The notes under the pieces: model-generated
What the model was told of the DNA's origin: nothing
Database searches by the model: none
The model's input: the letters and a program-made list of their open reading frames with translations, nothing else
Part shown: in pieces, positions 1-5,839 of the stretch
Position numbering within the stretch: position 1 is the first letter of the stretch
Layout of the letters: each line of letters starts with the position of its first letter
Assembly: GCA_030039655.1 (NCBI GenBank)
Contig: JASHVC010000570.1
Location: forward strand, 1-6,939
DNA from: Xanthobacteraceae bacterium
GTDB lineage: Bacteria > Pseudomonadota > Alphaproteobacteria > Rhizobiales > Xanthobacteraceae
DNA: 6,939 nt
Direction of reading: 5' to 3'
Translations under genes and position numbers: made by a program

Positions 1-369
1 TGGATCTCGACGCTCGGCGGCTCGATCGGCCAGATCGAGGCCGGCAAATTGCGCGCCCTTGCAGTGTCGGGGCCGACCCGCGCCACGCAATTGCCCGATG
101 TGCCGACATTCGATGAGCTTGGCGTCGCGTATGGCAACGACACGAGCTGGTACGCGTTCTTCGCGCCTGCCGCGACGCCGCAACCAATCATCGCCAAGAT
201 CAATGGCGATACCAATCGCGTTCTCGCCGAAGCCGACATGAAAGAACGCGCCACAAAGCTCGGCTTCCGCCTGGTCGGCGGCACACCCGAACAGCTCGGC
301 GCGCATCTGCGCAACGAAATCAACAAGTGGGCCACGGTGGCGAAGAAGGGCGGTCTGACCGCGAACTAG
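1..369 (+). CDS. Tripartite tricarboxylate transporter (Bug/TctC family) substrate-binding protein, C-terminal part
   Basis: The reading frame is open from the first base of the window and ends at TAG 367-369, giving 122 codons. No start is visible, so the gene begins upstream. The fragment starts WISTLGGSIGQIEAGKLRAL and continues with LAVSGPTR, LPDVPTFDELG, a WYAFFAPA segment, a GGTPEQLGAHLRNEINKW stretch and an AKKGGL end. This order is typical of the C-terminal lobe of Bug/TctC periplasmic binding proteins, which capture carboxylates or other small organic anions for TctA/TctB-type transporters. Family members are about 320-330 residues, so roughly 200 residues, including the signal peptide and part of the ligand pocket, lie outside the window. 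No tctA or tctB follows; the next gene converges on it. Orphan Bug proteins are very common in these bacteria. The ligand cannot be predicted. Confidence 0.9.
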   Translation, partial: WISTLGGSIGQIEAGKLRALAVSGPTRATQLPDVPTFDELGVAYGNDTSWYAFFAPAATPQPIIAKINGDTNRVLAEADMKERATKLGFRLVGGTPEQLGAHLRNEINKWATVAKKGGLTAN

Positions 370-380
370 CGCGATGCCGA

Positions 381-398
381 GCTCCTGATTAACGGAGC
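381..398. terminator. Weak hairpin between convergent genes
   Basis: GCTCC at 381-385 pairs with GGAGC at 394-398 across an eight-base loop, in the 52-bp gap between the convergent binding-protein and gamma-glutamyltransferase genes. Neither strand has a T-run after the stem, so it is not a classic intrinsic terminator. Its placement is the only argument for a role in transcript end formation. A perfect 8-bp palindrome, CTACGTAG, follows at 405-412. Confidence 0.25.
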
Positions 399-421
399 AA
401 AAGACTACGTAGATAACGCGG

Positions 422-2155
422 CTAATACCCAACAGCGAGCGCGCCGCCAGAACGCGGATCGGCGGCGCCGATGAAAGAACCGTCGGGTGCGATCATGATC
501 GAATTGGCAGAAGTGAAGGGCCGCTGCGCCACCACTTTATCGCCACGCGCCTGTAAGGCGGTCAGCACTTCGTCAGGCAGTCCGGGCTCCACATAAACCT
601 GATCAGGCACCCATTGATTATGTACGCGCGGCGCCGATACGGCGTCCGCGATACTCATGTGGCGATCGAGTACATTGAGGATGACTTGCAGCACCGCCGT
701 GGTGATGCGGCTGCCACCCGGCGAGCCGGTGATGAGAAACGGCTTGCCGTTCTTCAAGACGATCGATGGCGTCATCGACGACAGCGGCCGCTTGCCCGGA
801 CCGGGCGCGTTCGCGGTGAAGCCGACAAGACCGTAGGCATTCGGCGCTTCCGGCTTGGCGGCGAAATCGTCGAGCTCGTTGTTGAGCAGAACGCCGGTGC
901 CGTCGGCCACGAGGCCAACCCCATAGCTGAAGTTAAGCGTATAGGTGTTCGACACCGCATTGCCGAAGCGATCTACGACTGAGAAGTGCGTGGTGTTGCG
1001 CCCTTCCGCGGTCACAATGCCGCCGGCGCGGATCGCGCTCGCTGGCGTCGCATGCGCCGGATCGATGGTGGCGCGCCAGTCGGCGCCGTATTTCTTTGAA
1101 ATCAACCGGGCGACCGGAGCCTTGACCTTATCAGGGTCACCGAGAAACAGTGCGCGATCCGCGTAAGCGCGCTTCATCGCCTCGATCATCAGGAACAGCG
1201 CTTGCGCCTGGTCGTCGTGCGCCAAATCGTAACCTTCGAGAATGTTGAGCATCTCCATCAGTTCGACGCCCCCGGAGGACGGCGGCGGCATGGAGACGAT
1301 GTCGTAGCCGCGATAGCTGCCCCTGAGCGGTGTGCGCTCGACCGCGCGGTACTTTTTCAGATCGGCGGCTGTCATCACGCCTCCCGCCTGCTGCACGGCG
1401 GCCGCGATCTTGCGCGCAATGGGACCACGATAGAAGCCGCGCGGCCCGTGGCGGGCGACGGTCTGCAGCGCATTTGCGAGATCGCTTTGCACCAGACGCT
1501 CGCCCAGCGCGAAAGGGCTCCCATCGGGCTTGAAGAAAATTTTGGCCGACGAGGGCCAGCGCATCAGCCGGGAAGGCTCGGTCTCCGGCCGTTCAATTGT
1601 CTCGCTGGTGATCGGAAAGCCATCGCGGGCGAGCGCAATCGCCGGCGCGATTAACTGCGCGAGCGTGAAGCGGCCCGAACCATATTTTCGTTCGGCGAGC
1701 GCGAGACCCGCGACCGTGCCCGGCACGCCGATGGCGAGGGCGGAGAAGCGCGACTTCTGCGGATCGGCGTTGCCTTGCACATCGAGGAACGACTTGGCGG
1801 TGATCGCCAGCGGCGCCATCTCGCGATAGTCGATCGCGACATTCTTGCCGTTGCGGCGGTGGATCACCATGAAGCCGCCGCCACCGAGATTGCCGGCGCG
1901 CGGATAGGTCACCGCCATGGCGAAGCCGACCGCGACCGCGGCGTCCACCGCGTTGCCACCTCTTTTCAGAATGTCGACACCAACGCGCGCCGCGAGCCCC
2001 TCCTGCGCCACCACCATGCCGTTACGGCCGACGGCGGATTGCGCCGGGCCAATCTGAGTACTGGGCCGCTCCTGGCCCAGCGCCACAGGCGAGAGCGCGA
2101 GAAGACAGACGAAGGTGACGGAAGCGCGGATCGGGGCTGTGCGCCGTGCAGGCAT
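422..2155 (-). CDS. ggt: Gamma-glutamyltransferase (gamma-glutamyl transpeptidase/glutathione hydrolase), secreted precursor
   Basis: The 577-residue product cleaves and transfers gamma-glutamyl groups from glutathione and related compounds, in the periplasm. Residues 1-27 form a signal peptide (basic MPARRTAPIR, a hydrophobic core, ALG before Q28). Family residues are present: IDYREMAP with the substrate-binding Arg at 111, a PPPSSGG segment, and NTTHFSVVD, where Thr388 is the expected nucleophile and autoprocessing point. Downstream are NNELDDF (425-431), PLSSM (457-461) and GSPGGSR (477-483). The length matches Escherichia coli Ggt (580 residues), and the processed small subunit would be about 190 residues. 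I chose ATG 2155 over an in-frame TTG at 2167 because it gives a normal signal peptide; neither has a strong Shine-Dalgarno. It lies downstream of the hydrolase on the same strand and could be the last gene of that operon. All catalytic residues are intact. The physiological substrate is unknown. Confidence 0.95.
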   Translation of the reverse strand: MPARRTAPIRASVTFVCLLALSPVALGQERPSTQIGPAQSAVGRNGMVVAQEGLAARVGVDILKRGGNAVDAAVAVGFAMAVTYPRAGNLGGGGFMVIHRRNGKNVAIDYREMAPLAITAKSFLDVQGNADPQKSRFSALAIGVPGTVAGLALAERKYGSGRFTLAQLIAPAIALARDGFPITSETIERPETEPSRLMRWPSSAKIFFKPDGSPFALGERLVQSDLANALQTVARHGPRGFYRGPIARKIAAAVQQAGGVMTAADLKKYRAVERTPLRGSYRGYDIVSMPPPSSGGVELMEMLNILEGYDLAHDDQAQALFLMIEAMKRAYADRALFLGDPDKVKAPVARLISKKYGADWRATIDPAHATPASAIRAGGIVTAEGRNTTHFSVVDRFGNAVSNTYTLNFSYGVGLVADGTGVLLNNELDDFAAKPEAPNAYGLVGFTANAPGPGKRPLSSMTPSIVLKNGKPFLITGSPGGSRITTAVLQVILNVLDRHMSIADAVSAPRVHNQWVPDQVYVEPGLPDEVLTALQARGDKVVAQRPFTSANSIMIAPDGSFIGAADPRSGGALAVGY

Positions 2156-2173
2156 TGCATATTCCAAACACTA

Positions 2174-2195
2174 GGGGCGACGTTGCCGCCGCCCC
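2174..2195. other. GC-rich hairpin in the hydrolase-ggt spacer
   Basis: GGGGCG at 2174-2179 is complementary to CGCCCC at 2190-2195 with a ten-base loop. It lies in the 86-bp gap (2156-2241) between the end of the hydrolase gene and the ggt ATG. On the minus strand no run of T follows, so it is more likely a weak attenuator or mRNA-stability stem than a terminator. I see no convincing sigma-70 promoter for ggt in this gap, which mildly favours read-through from the hydrolase. Confidence 0.3.
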
Positions 2196-2241
2196 CGCTT
2201 CATCTAGCACACGCAACATGCCGGATGGGCAAGAGGAATCT

Positions 2242-3219
2242 TTATGGCTTGCCGCCTTCGTCCAGGAAAGCCTGCACGGCTTCGAACAGCGCGAAACGGT
2301 TTTTCTCCAGCATCACGTGGTGCGTGCCTTCGGCAAGCTCGACGAAGCGCTTGCCGGGCGAATTGACGAGCAGCGGAAAAAGCGTCTGCGCCATATAAGG
2401 CGGCGTGTCGGCGTCCCATTCGGCCATAACCAAAAGCGTCGGCACAGTGATCTTCGCCGGGTCGTAATAGGGCTTAGCTGCCGACCAGTACTCGAGGCCA
2501 TCTTGCACTACGCCATTGGGGGCGCGGACCACCGGCGGATCCATCTTCGCGCCCACAGGATCGCTGGCCAAGGTCGCCTTCAACCAGGCATCGAAAAAAC
2601 CGGCCGGGATCAGCGCGTCTTTTTTATTGTCGGGCACGCCCGTGTACCAACGCGCACGTGCCTGCTCACGCGTGATGGTGCGATAGGCGCCGAGCGGACC
2701 CGGCCCAGCCTGCACCAGCGACGGTGTCGTGCGAATCCATACCGGCGCGTAGAGCACGAGGCGTTCGACCTTGTGGGCGTTCCGCGTGGTGTAAGTCGCC
2801 ATCAGCGTCGTGCCCCACGACCAGCCGATGAGTTCAAGCCGGGGAATGTTGCGGCGCTTGAGAATGAAATCGACGACCGCGGAAACATCCTTGACCGCCG
2901 TGTCGCTGCGCACGATAGGCGGATGCGCTTCGGGCTTTTCCGCCATCTCCTTCGGCCGTACCGACTTGCCATAGCCGCGGACGTCGAGCAGATAAACGTC
3001 GTAACCGCGCGCTGCTATGTACTCCATCCACGACACACCATCGAGCTTGAGATCAAAGTTGGTGTGCGCCGGATAGGTCGCGCCATGGACAAACAGCACG
3101 GTCCGCTCCGGCCGGAACGAGGTCATGTCGTTCGGCCGCTTGTTCCGCACGTAGATTTCGATGCCGGGGTCGAGCGCCGGCACCATGAAGTCTTCGGTTT
3201 TCAGCTGCACGCGTTCCAT
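2242..3219 (-). CDS. Alpha/beta hydrolase
   Basis: A 325-residue protein of the alpha/beta hydrolase fold with no signal peptide, so probably cytoplasmic. The N-terminal 35 residues lead into LFVHGATYP (about 42-50), the oxyanion-hole HG motif. The nucleophile elbow is GWSWGT with Ser134. The likely acid is Asp269 in MAEWDADTP and the likely base His300 in EGTHHVML. Residues about 160-250 form the variable lid between the core strands. The triad is complete, so it should be active, but ester, lactone, amide or C-C bond substrates cannot be told apart from sequence. ATG 3219 is the chosen start: its A is also the last base of the TGA of the upstream dehydrogenase gene (TGATG), and no Shine-Dalgarno precedes it. 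That arrangement suggests translational coupling. An in-frame TTG lies one codon upstream at 3222. The tight pairing hints that both enzymes serve one pathway. Confidence 0.9.
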   Translation of the reverse strand: MERVQLKTEDFMVPALDPGIEIYVRNKRPNDMTSFRPERTVLFVHGATYPAHTNFDLKLDGVSWMEYIAARGYDVYLLDVRGYGKSVRPKEMAEKPEAHPPIVRSDTAVKDVSAVVDFILKRRNIPRLELIGWSWGTTLMATYTTRNAHKVERLVLYAPVWIRTTPSLVQAGPGPLGAYRTITREQARARWYTGVPDNKKDALIPAGFFDAWLKATLASDPVGAKMDPPVVRAPNGVVQDGLEYWSAAKPYYDPAKITVPTLLVMAEWDADTPPYMAQTLFPLLVNSPGKRFVELAEGTHHVMLEKNRFALFEAVQAFLDEGGKP

Positions 3220-4220
3220 CAAAGCATCGACGGCAGCACGCGATCAGGCGGACGGTGGCCGTCCATGAACGTTTTGATGTTGATGATGACCTTCTCGCCC
3301 ATGTCGATGCGGCCCTCGAGCGTGGCCGATCCGAGATGCGGCAACAACACGACCTTCCCGGAGCGCGCGAGCTTGACGAGCTTCGGACTCACGGCCGGCT
3401 CGCGCTCGAACACGTCGAGGCCGGCGCCCGCGATTTCCTCGGTCTCGATGAGCCGTGCCAGCGCGTTCTCATCGATCACTTCGCCGCGCGCGGTGTTGAC
3501 CACATAGGCCTCGGAGCGAATCAGTTTGAGACGGCGCGCCGACAACAGATGGTAGGTGGCGGGCGTGTGCGGGCAGTTGATCGAGATAATGTCCATGCGG
3601 GCGAGCATCTGGTCAAGGCTCTCCCAGTAGGTCGCGTTGAGCTCCTCCTCGATACGCGGCGCCACGCGGCGGCGATTGTGGTAGTGAATCTTCAACCCGA
3701 ACGCCTGGGCACGGCGGGCCACGGCTTGACCGATGCGACCCATGCCGACGATGCCCAGCCGCTTGCCCCAGATGCGGTGGCCGAGCATCCAGGTCGGGCT
3801 CCAGCCGGTCCAATCGGTCTCGCCAGTCAGCACGCGCGCGCCTTCGGCAAGGCGCCGTGGCACAGCCAAGATGAGCGCCATGGTCATGTCGGCAGTGTCC
3901 TCGGTGAGGACGCCGGGCGTGTTGGTCACTGTGATGCCGCGCTGCACCGCGGTGGCGACGTCGATGTTGTCGACGCCGTTGCCAAAGTTCGCGATCAACT
4001 TCAGTTGCTCGCCCGATTGGCTAAGCACGGACCGGTCGATGTGATCAGTAACCGTCGGTACGATGACGTCGGCGGTCTTGGCGGCCTCGACCAACTGCGC
4101 CTGGGTCATCGGCGTATCGTCGGTGTTGAGGCGGGCGTCGAATAGTTCGCGCATGCGCATTTCGACGCTGTCCGGCAGCCGGCGGGTGACCACAACCAGC
4201 GGCTTCTTGCCCTGTGCCAT
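3219..4220 (-). CDS. D-2-hydroxyacid dehydrogenase, glyoxylate/hydroxypyruvate reductase type
   Basis: A 333-residue cytoplasmic enzyme expected to reduce glyoxylate, hydroxypyruvate or another 2-ketoacid to the D-hydroxyacid. An N-terminal substrate-binding half includes NFGNGVDNID (79-87). The Rossmann motif is GMGRIG (159-164), and HNRRRV (181-186) follows the second strand. Arginines there, in place of an acidic residue, usually indicate NADP(H) over NAD(H). The catalytic set is complete: Arg245 in NTARGE, Glu274 in VFEREP and His295 in LPHLGS. The closest named family I recognise is GyaR/glyoxylate reductase, but the substrate is not proven. ATG 4220 was chosen because AGGAA directly precedes it and GAGG lies 8-11 bases upstream, and because the product then starts like family members; an open extension to 4301 adds 27 non-conserved residues. 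It is the first gene of the minus-strand unit and ends by overlapping the hydrolase ATG by one base. Confidence 0.93.
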   Translation of the reverse strand: MAQGKKPLVVVTRRLPDSVEMRMRELFDARLNTDDTPMTQAQLVEAAKTADVIVPTVTDHIDRSVLSQSGEQLKLIANFGNGVDNIDVATAVQRGITVTNTPGVLTEDTADMTMALILAVPRRLAEGARVLTGETDWTGWSPTWMLGHRIWGKRLGIVGMGRIGQAVARRAQAFGLKIHYHNRRRVAPRIEEELNATYWESLDQMLARMDIISINCPHTPATYHLLSARRLKLIRSEAYVVNTARGEVIDENALARLIETEEIAGAGLDVFEREPAVSPKLVKLARSGKVVLLPHLGSATLEGRIDMGEKVIINIKTFMDGHRPPDRVLPSML

Positions 4221-4478
4221 TTCCTGCCTCTTGCGGTGGACCTGAACGCCAGCGCGCGATTCGTCGGTCGCTGGGCGACGCCTCCCGACCGTTTGCCGCA
4301 ACTGCCTGTTCAGGTCTCCTTAACTCCGCTCACCGACACTTGCGCCGGGAGGAGGTTCATCAATTTCTCTACCAGATGGACCGCGCTCTCACAAAGTGCG
4401 CCGGGGCGCTTTCTGCCCTGACTGGACCGGCAACGAGAGTCTAGGCGTGTCGCGGTAAAAGTGCGACATGGGAGACGA
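4221..4478. promoter_or_regulatory. Divergent intergenic region with concentric inverted repeats
   Basis: This 258-bp gap separates the divergent dehydrogenase and SH3-protein genes, so it must hold promoters for both strands. I see no near-consensus sigma-70 promoter. A weak plus-strand candidate is CTGACT and TCTAGG with 16 bp between them (about 4416-4443). The main structure is a perfect 9-bp inverted repeat, GACCTGAAC at 4239-4247 and GTTCAGGTC at 4308-4316. It encloses a second perfect inverted repeat, CGGTCG at 4265-4270 and CGACCG at 4286-4291, with almost the same centre. It sits 19-96 bp upstream of the dehydrogenase ATG, where an operator or a leader-RNA fold would act. Confidence 0.5.
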
Positions 4479-4994
4479 ATGATCGCATGGCTCAGGGCCG
4501 CGATTGCGGCTTTGCTGACATTTGCGTCTGCGGTAGGACCGACGCACGCGGGCAACGATCCCGTGACCAGCGGCCTGCCGGTTCCACGCTTCGTCAGCCT
4601 CAAAGTCGATCGCGTCAATGTGCGCGGCGGCCCCGACAAGGATCACGACGTCACTTACATCTACACGCGCCCCGGCTACCCGGTCGAAATTACCGCCGAA
4701 TTCGAAAACTGGCGGCGCATTCGTGACTCCGATGGCTCGGAAGGCTGGGTCTGGCACTCGCTCCTCTCCGGCAAGCGCACCGCGGCCGTGCAGCTGAAAT
4801 CTAAAACAGATCTCGCCCCACTACATGATAAGCCCGACGCCAAGAGCCCGGTGACGGCGCAATTGCAGGTCGGCGTGCTCGGCACGGTCAAGACCTGCAA
4901 CGGCAAATGGTGCCGCATCGTCGGCGATGGATTTGATGGCTGGATCGAGCAAATCGACCTGTGGGGCGTTTATCCCAACGAAAAGATCGAGTGA
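4479..4994 (+). CDS. Exported protein with two bacterial SH3 domains (SH3_4 type)
   Basis: A 171-residue protein with a signal peptide: MIAWLR, a hydrophobic stretch to about residue 20, and a likely cleavage after THA (24). The first SH3-like domain (about 38-103) has the usual pattern VNVRGGP, then a W-R-I-R strand and EGWVWHSLLSG. The second (about 106-165) is more diverged: LKSKTDLAPLHDKPD, KWCRIVGDGFDGWIE. Cys140 and Cys145 flank NGKW and could form a disulphide in the periplasm. Such domains are usually assigned to cell-wall or protein binding, and no catalytic domain is present. ATG 4479 is preceded by GGGAGACGA, a good Shine-Dalgarno. An in-frame GTG at 4461 would put six charged residues ahead of the signal peptide and is less likely. 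It is divergent from the dehydrogenase and convergent with irr. The precise role is unknown. Confidence 0.85.
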   Translation: MIAWLRAAIAALLTFASAVGPTHAGNDPVTSGLPVPRFVSLKVDRVNVRGGPDKDHDVTYIYTRPGYPVEITAEFENWRRIRDSDGSEGWVWHSLLSGKRTAAVQLKSKTDLAPLHDKPDAKSPVTAQLQVGVLGTVKTCNGKWCRIVGDGFDGWIEQIDLWGVYPNEKIE

Positions 4995-4997
4995 TAC

Positions 4998-5127
4998 TCG
5001 TCATGCGCGGGCTTGACCCGCGCATCCATGCGTAGCCGACGCCCAATAAGGACGGGCGATCGTTCATCAGCGAGATGGCTTAATGGATTGGCTTAATGGA
5101 TTGCCGGGTCAAGCCCGGCGATGACGA
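4998..5127. repeat. Inverted pair of REP-like palindromic elements between convergent genes
   Basis: Copy one (4998-5030) contains a perfect 9-bp stem, ATGCGCGGG at 5003-5011 and CCCGCGCAT at 5017-5025, with loop CTTGA. Copy two (5095-5127) is the same element in reverse orientation: ATTGCCGGG at 5100-5108 and CCCGGCGAT at 5114-5122, with loop TCAAG and one G-T pair. Aligned in the same orientation the copies match at 26 of 33 positions. Six of the seven differences fall in the stem, at paired positions, so pairing is kept. Palindromes with the core CGGGCTTGACCCG are dispersed repeats in many Rhizobiales genomes; a head-to-head pair resembles a BIME. It fills the spacer between the SH3 gene and irr. 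There is no T-run, so intrinsic termination is doubtful. Confidence 0.8.
5076..5103. repeat. 13-bp tandem duplication at the edge of the palindrome
   Basis: GGCTTAATGGATT occurs twice in direct tandem at 5077-5089 and 5090-5102; the period of 13 holds from 5076 to 5103. The second copy runs into the left arm of the 5100-5122 palindrome, so the duplication includes the element's conserved TGGATT edge. Slippage or imprecise insertion or excision of the element could have made it. Confidence 0.85.
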
Positions 5128-5132
5128 AGGGA

Positions 5133-5621
5133 TTACTTCTTCCGTCGCAGGCGGACCACTACGTCGATGCGGGCGATCTCGTAACCCTCCGGCGGCGTCG
5201 GCGCCGTGCCGACCACAACATTGCTCGAGGGAATGTCCAAGAGATCGTTCTCGTCTTCGACAAAGAAGTGATGATGCTCGGTGTTGTTGGTGTCGAAGTA
5301 AGCCTTGGAGCCATCGACAGCGACCTGGCGCAGCAGGCCGACTTCGGTGAACTGGTGCAGCGTATTGTAGACGGTCGCGAGCGACACCGGCACCTTGGCG
5401 TGGGTGGCCTCTTCGTAGAGCATTTCCGCCGTGACGTGGCGGTCGCCCTTAGCAAACAGGATCCAGCCGAGCGCCATGCGCTGCCGAGTCGGGCGCAGCC
5501 CGACGTCGCGCAATTTGCTCTTCACGTCGTGCCAGGGGCAGCCGGTAAGATCGGCCCCCGCGGCCGGAGTGCGCGGTCGGAGAGTGGCGGGTCCGTAGAC
5601 GGTTGGACGCGACTGGGTCAT
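5133..5621 (-). CDS. irr: Iron response regulator Irr (Fur family)
   Basis: A 162-residue Fur-family DNA-binding regulator that, in studied Rhizobiales, controls heme synthesis and iron-use genes when iron is scarce and is inactivated or degraded on heme binding. The winged-helix half runs from about 30 to 105 (GLRPTRQRMALGWILF, VSLATVYNTLHQFTEVGLL). The dimer half has the HHH heme-binding triplet at 116-118 followed by FFVEDENDLLDIP. The N-terminus carries GCPWHDV with Cys28-Pro29, the heme-regulatory motif known from Bradyrhizobium japonicum Irr and missing from many other Irr proteins. Length agrees with that protein (about 163). Together these separate it from Fur/Mur, Zur and PerR. ATG 5621 is the only plausible start but has no Shine-Dalgarno at normal distance. 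The gene is divergent from fabA, convergent with the SH3 gene, and has its own promoter at 5677-5704. Confidence 0.97.
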   Translation of the reverse strand: MTQSRPTVYGPATLRPRTPAAGADLTGCPWHDVKSKLRDVGLRPTRQRMALGWILFAKGDRHVTAEMLYEEATHAKVPVSLATVYNTLHQFTEVGLLRQVAVDGSKAYFDTNNTEHHHFFVEDENDLLDIPSSNVVVGTAPTPPEGYEIARIDVVVRLRRKK

Positions 5622-5624
5622 TTC

Positions 5625-5650
5625 GGCACCAAAGCGCCCCTTGGCGGGGC
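5625..5650 (-). promoter_or_regulatory. irr leader with two overlapping hairpins
   Basis: Read on the minus strand, GCCCC (5650-5646) and GGGGC (5640-5636) form a perfect 5-bp stem with loop GCCAA. GGCGC (5638-5634) and GTGCC (5629-5625) form a second stem, with one G-U pair and loop TTTG, that ends three bases before the irr ATG. The two stems share 5636-5638, so they exclude each other. The only G-rich tract that could act as a Shine-Dalgarno (GGGG, 5640-5637) lies too far from the ATG and inside the first stem. A regulatory role is inference. Confidence 0.4.
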
Positions 5651-5652
5651 TA

Positions 5653-5668
5653 TTCTAGATTGTTGCAA
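5653..5668. promoter_or_regulatory. Possible Irr- or Fur/Mur-type operator near the irr promoter
   Basis: TTCTAGA at 5653-5659 resembles the TTCTAAA half of the iron control element bound by Irr, and it overlaps the palindrome TCTAGA. A TTGCAA palindrome follows at 5663-5668. Both lie just downstream of the predicted irr -10 box, where a bound repressor would block initiation. No full two-armed consensus site is present, so this is tentative. Confidence 0.3.
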
Positions 5669-5676
5669 GTGAAATC

Positions 5677-5704
5677 ATTATACGCCACCCTGCGCCGACC
5701 GCAA
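5677..5704 (-). promoter_or_regulatory. Sigma-70-type promoter of irr
   Basis: On the minus strand a perfect -10 box TATAAT lies at 5682-5677, and a partial -35 box TTGCGG lies at 5704-5699 with a 16-bp spacer. Transcription would start near 5670, giving an irr leader of about 48 bases. It is the best promoter match I saw in the window and points to irr, not fabA. Confidence 0.65.
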
Positions 5705-5839
5705 CTGTCCGGCCTATGCGCCGCAGGCGGTTTGCACCTTAGCACAGCTATTGTGCGGGTGGGTCGCGGCTTTGCCGCCTAGTCCCAATATGTTAGGGAA
5801 TCGGGTGTACTGCCCATGTTGGGGCGGAGATTAACGCGG
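5705..5839 (+). promoter_or_regulatory. fabA upstream region
   Basis: This segment must contain the fabA promoter, but no clear -35/-10 pair stands out. Small inverted repeats are present: GCACA at 5742-5746 with TGTGC at 5752-5756, and GCGGC at 5766-5770 with GCCGC at 5774-5778. GGAG at 5826-5829 is the ribosome binding site for the chosen fabA start, ten bases ahead of the ATG. Any operator assignment would be a guess. Confidence 0.35.

Noticed and set aside
405..412. CTACGTAG palindrome between the binding-protein and ggt genes
   Set aside because: A single 8-bp palindrome with no flanking symmetry or known match, in a convergent gap. It is likely to be chance.
2146..3507. A 453-codon open frame on the plus strand across the ggt start, the hydrolase and the dehydrogenase end
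   Set aside because: It is antisense to three well-supported genes. The product is rich in Arg and His without recognisable motifs, as expected for a GC-rich shadow frame.
3255..4145. A 296-codon plus-strand frame
   Set aside because: It lies wholly antisense to the dehydrogenase, whose catalytic motifs are all in the other strand. It shows no family signature and no ribosome binding site was noted.
4221..4301. A 27-residue N-terminal extension of the dehydrogenase
   Set aside because: The extension is Arg-rich and non-conserved. ATG 4220 has a strong ribosome binding site, and family members begin at about this point.
5003..5122. The palindromes as a CRISPR array or as intrinsic terminators
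   Set aside because: There are only two copies, in opposite orientation with unequal stems, so this is not an array. No T-run follows either stem on either strand.
5121..5672. A plus-strand frame of 183 codons covering irr
   Set aside because: It is antisense to irr, a clear gene, and begins inside the palindromic repeat. The product looks like a reversed-strand translation.
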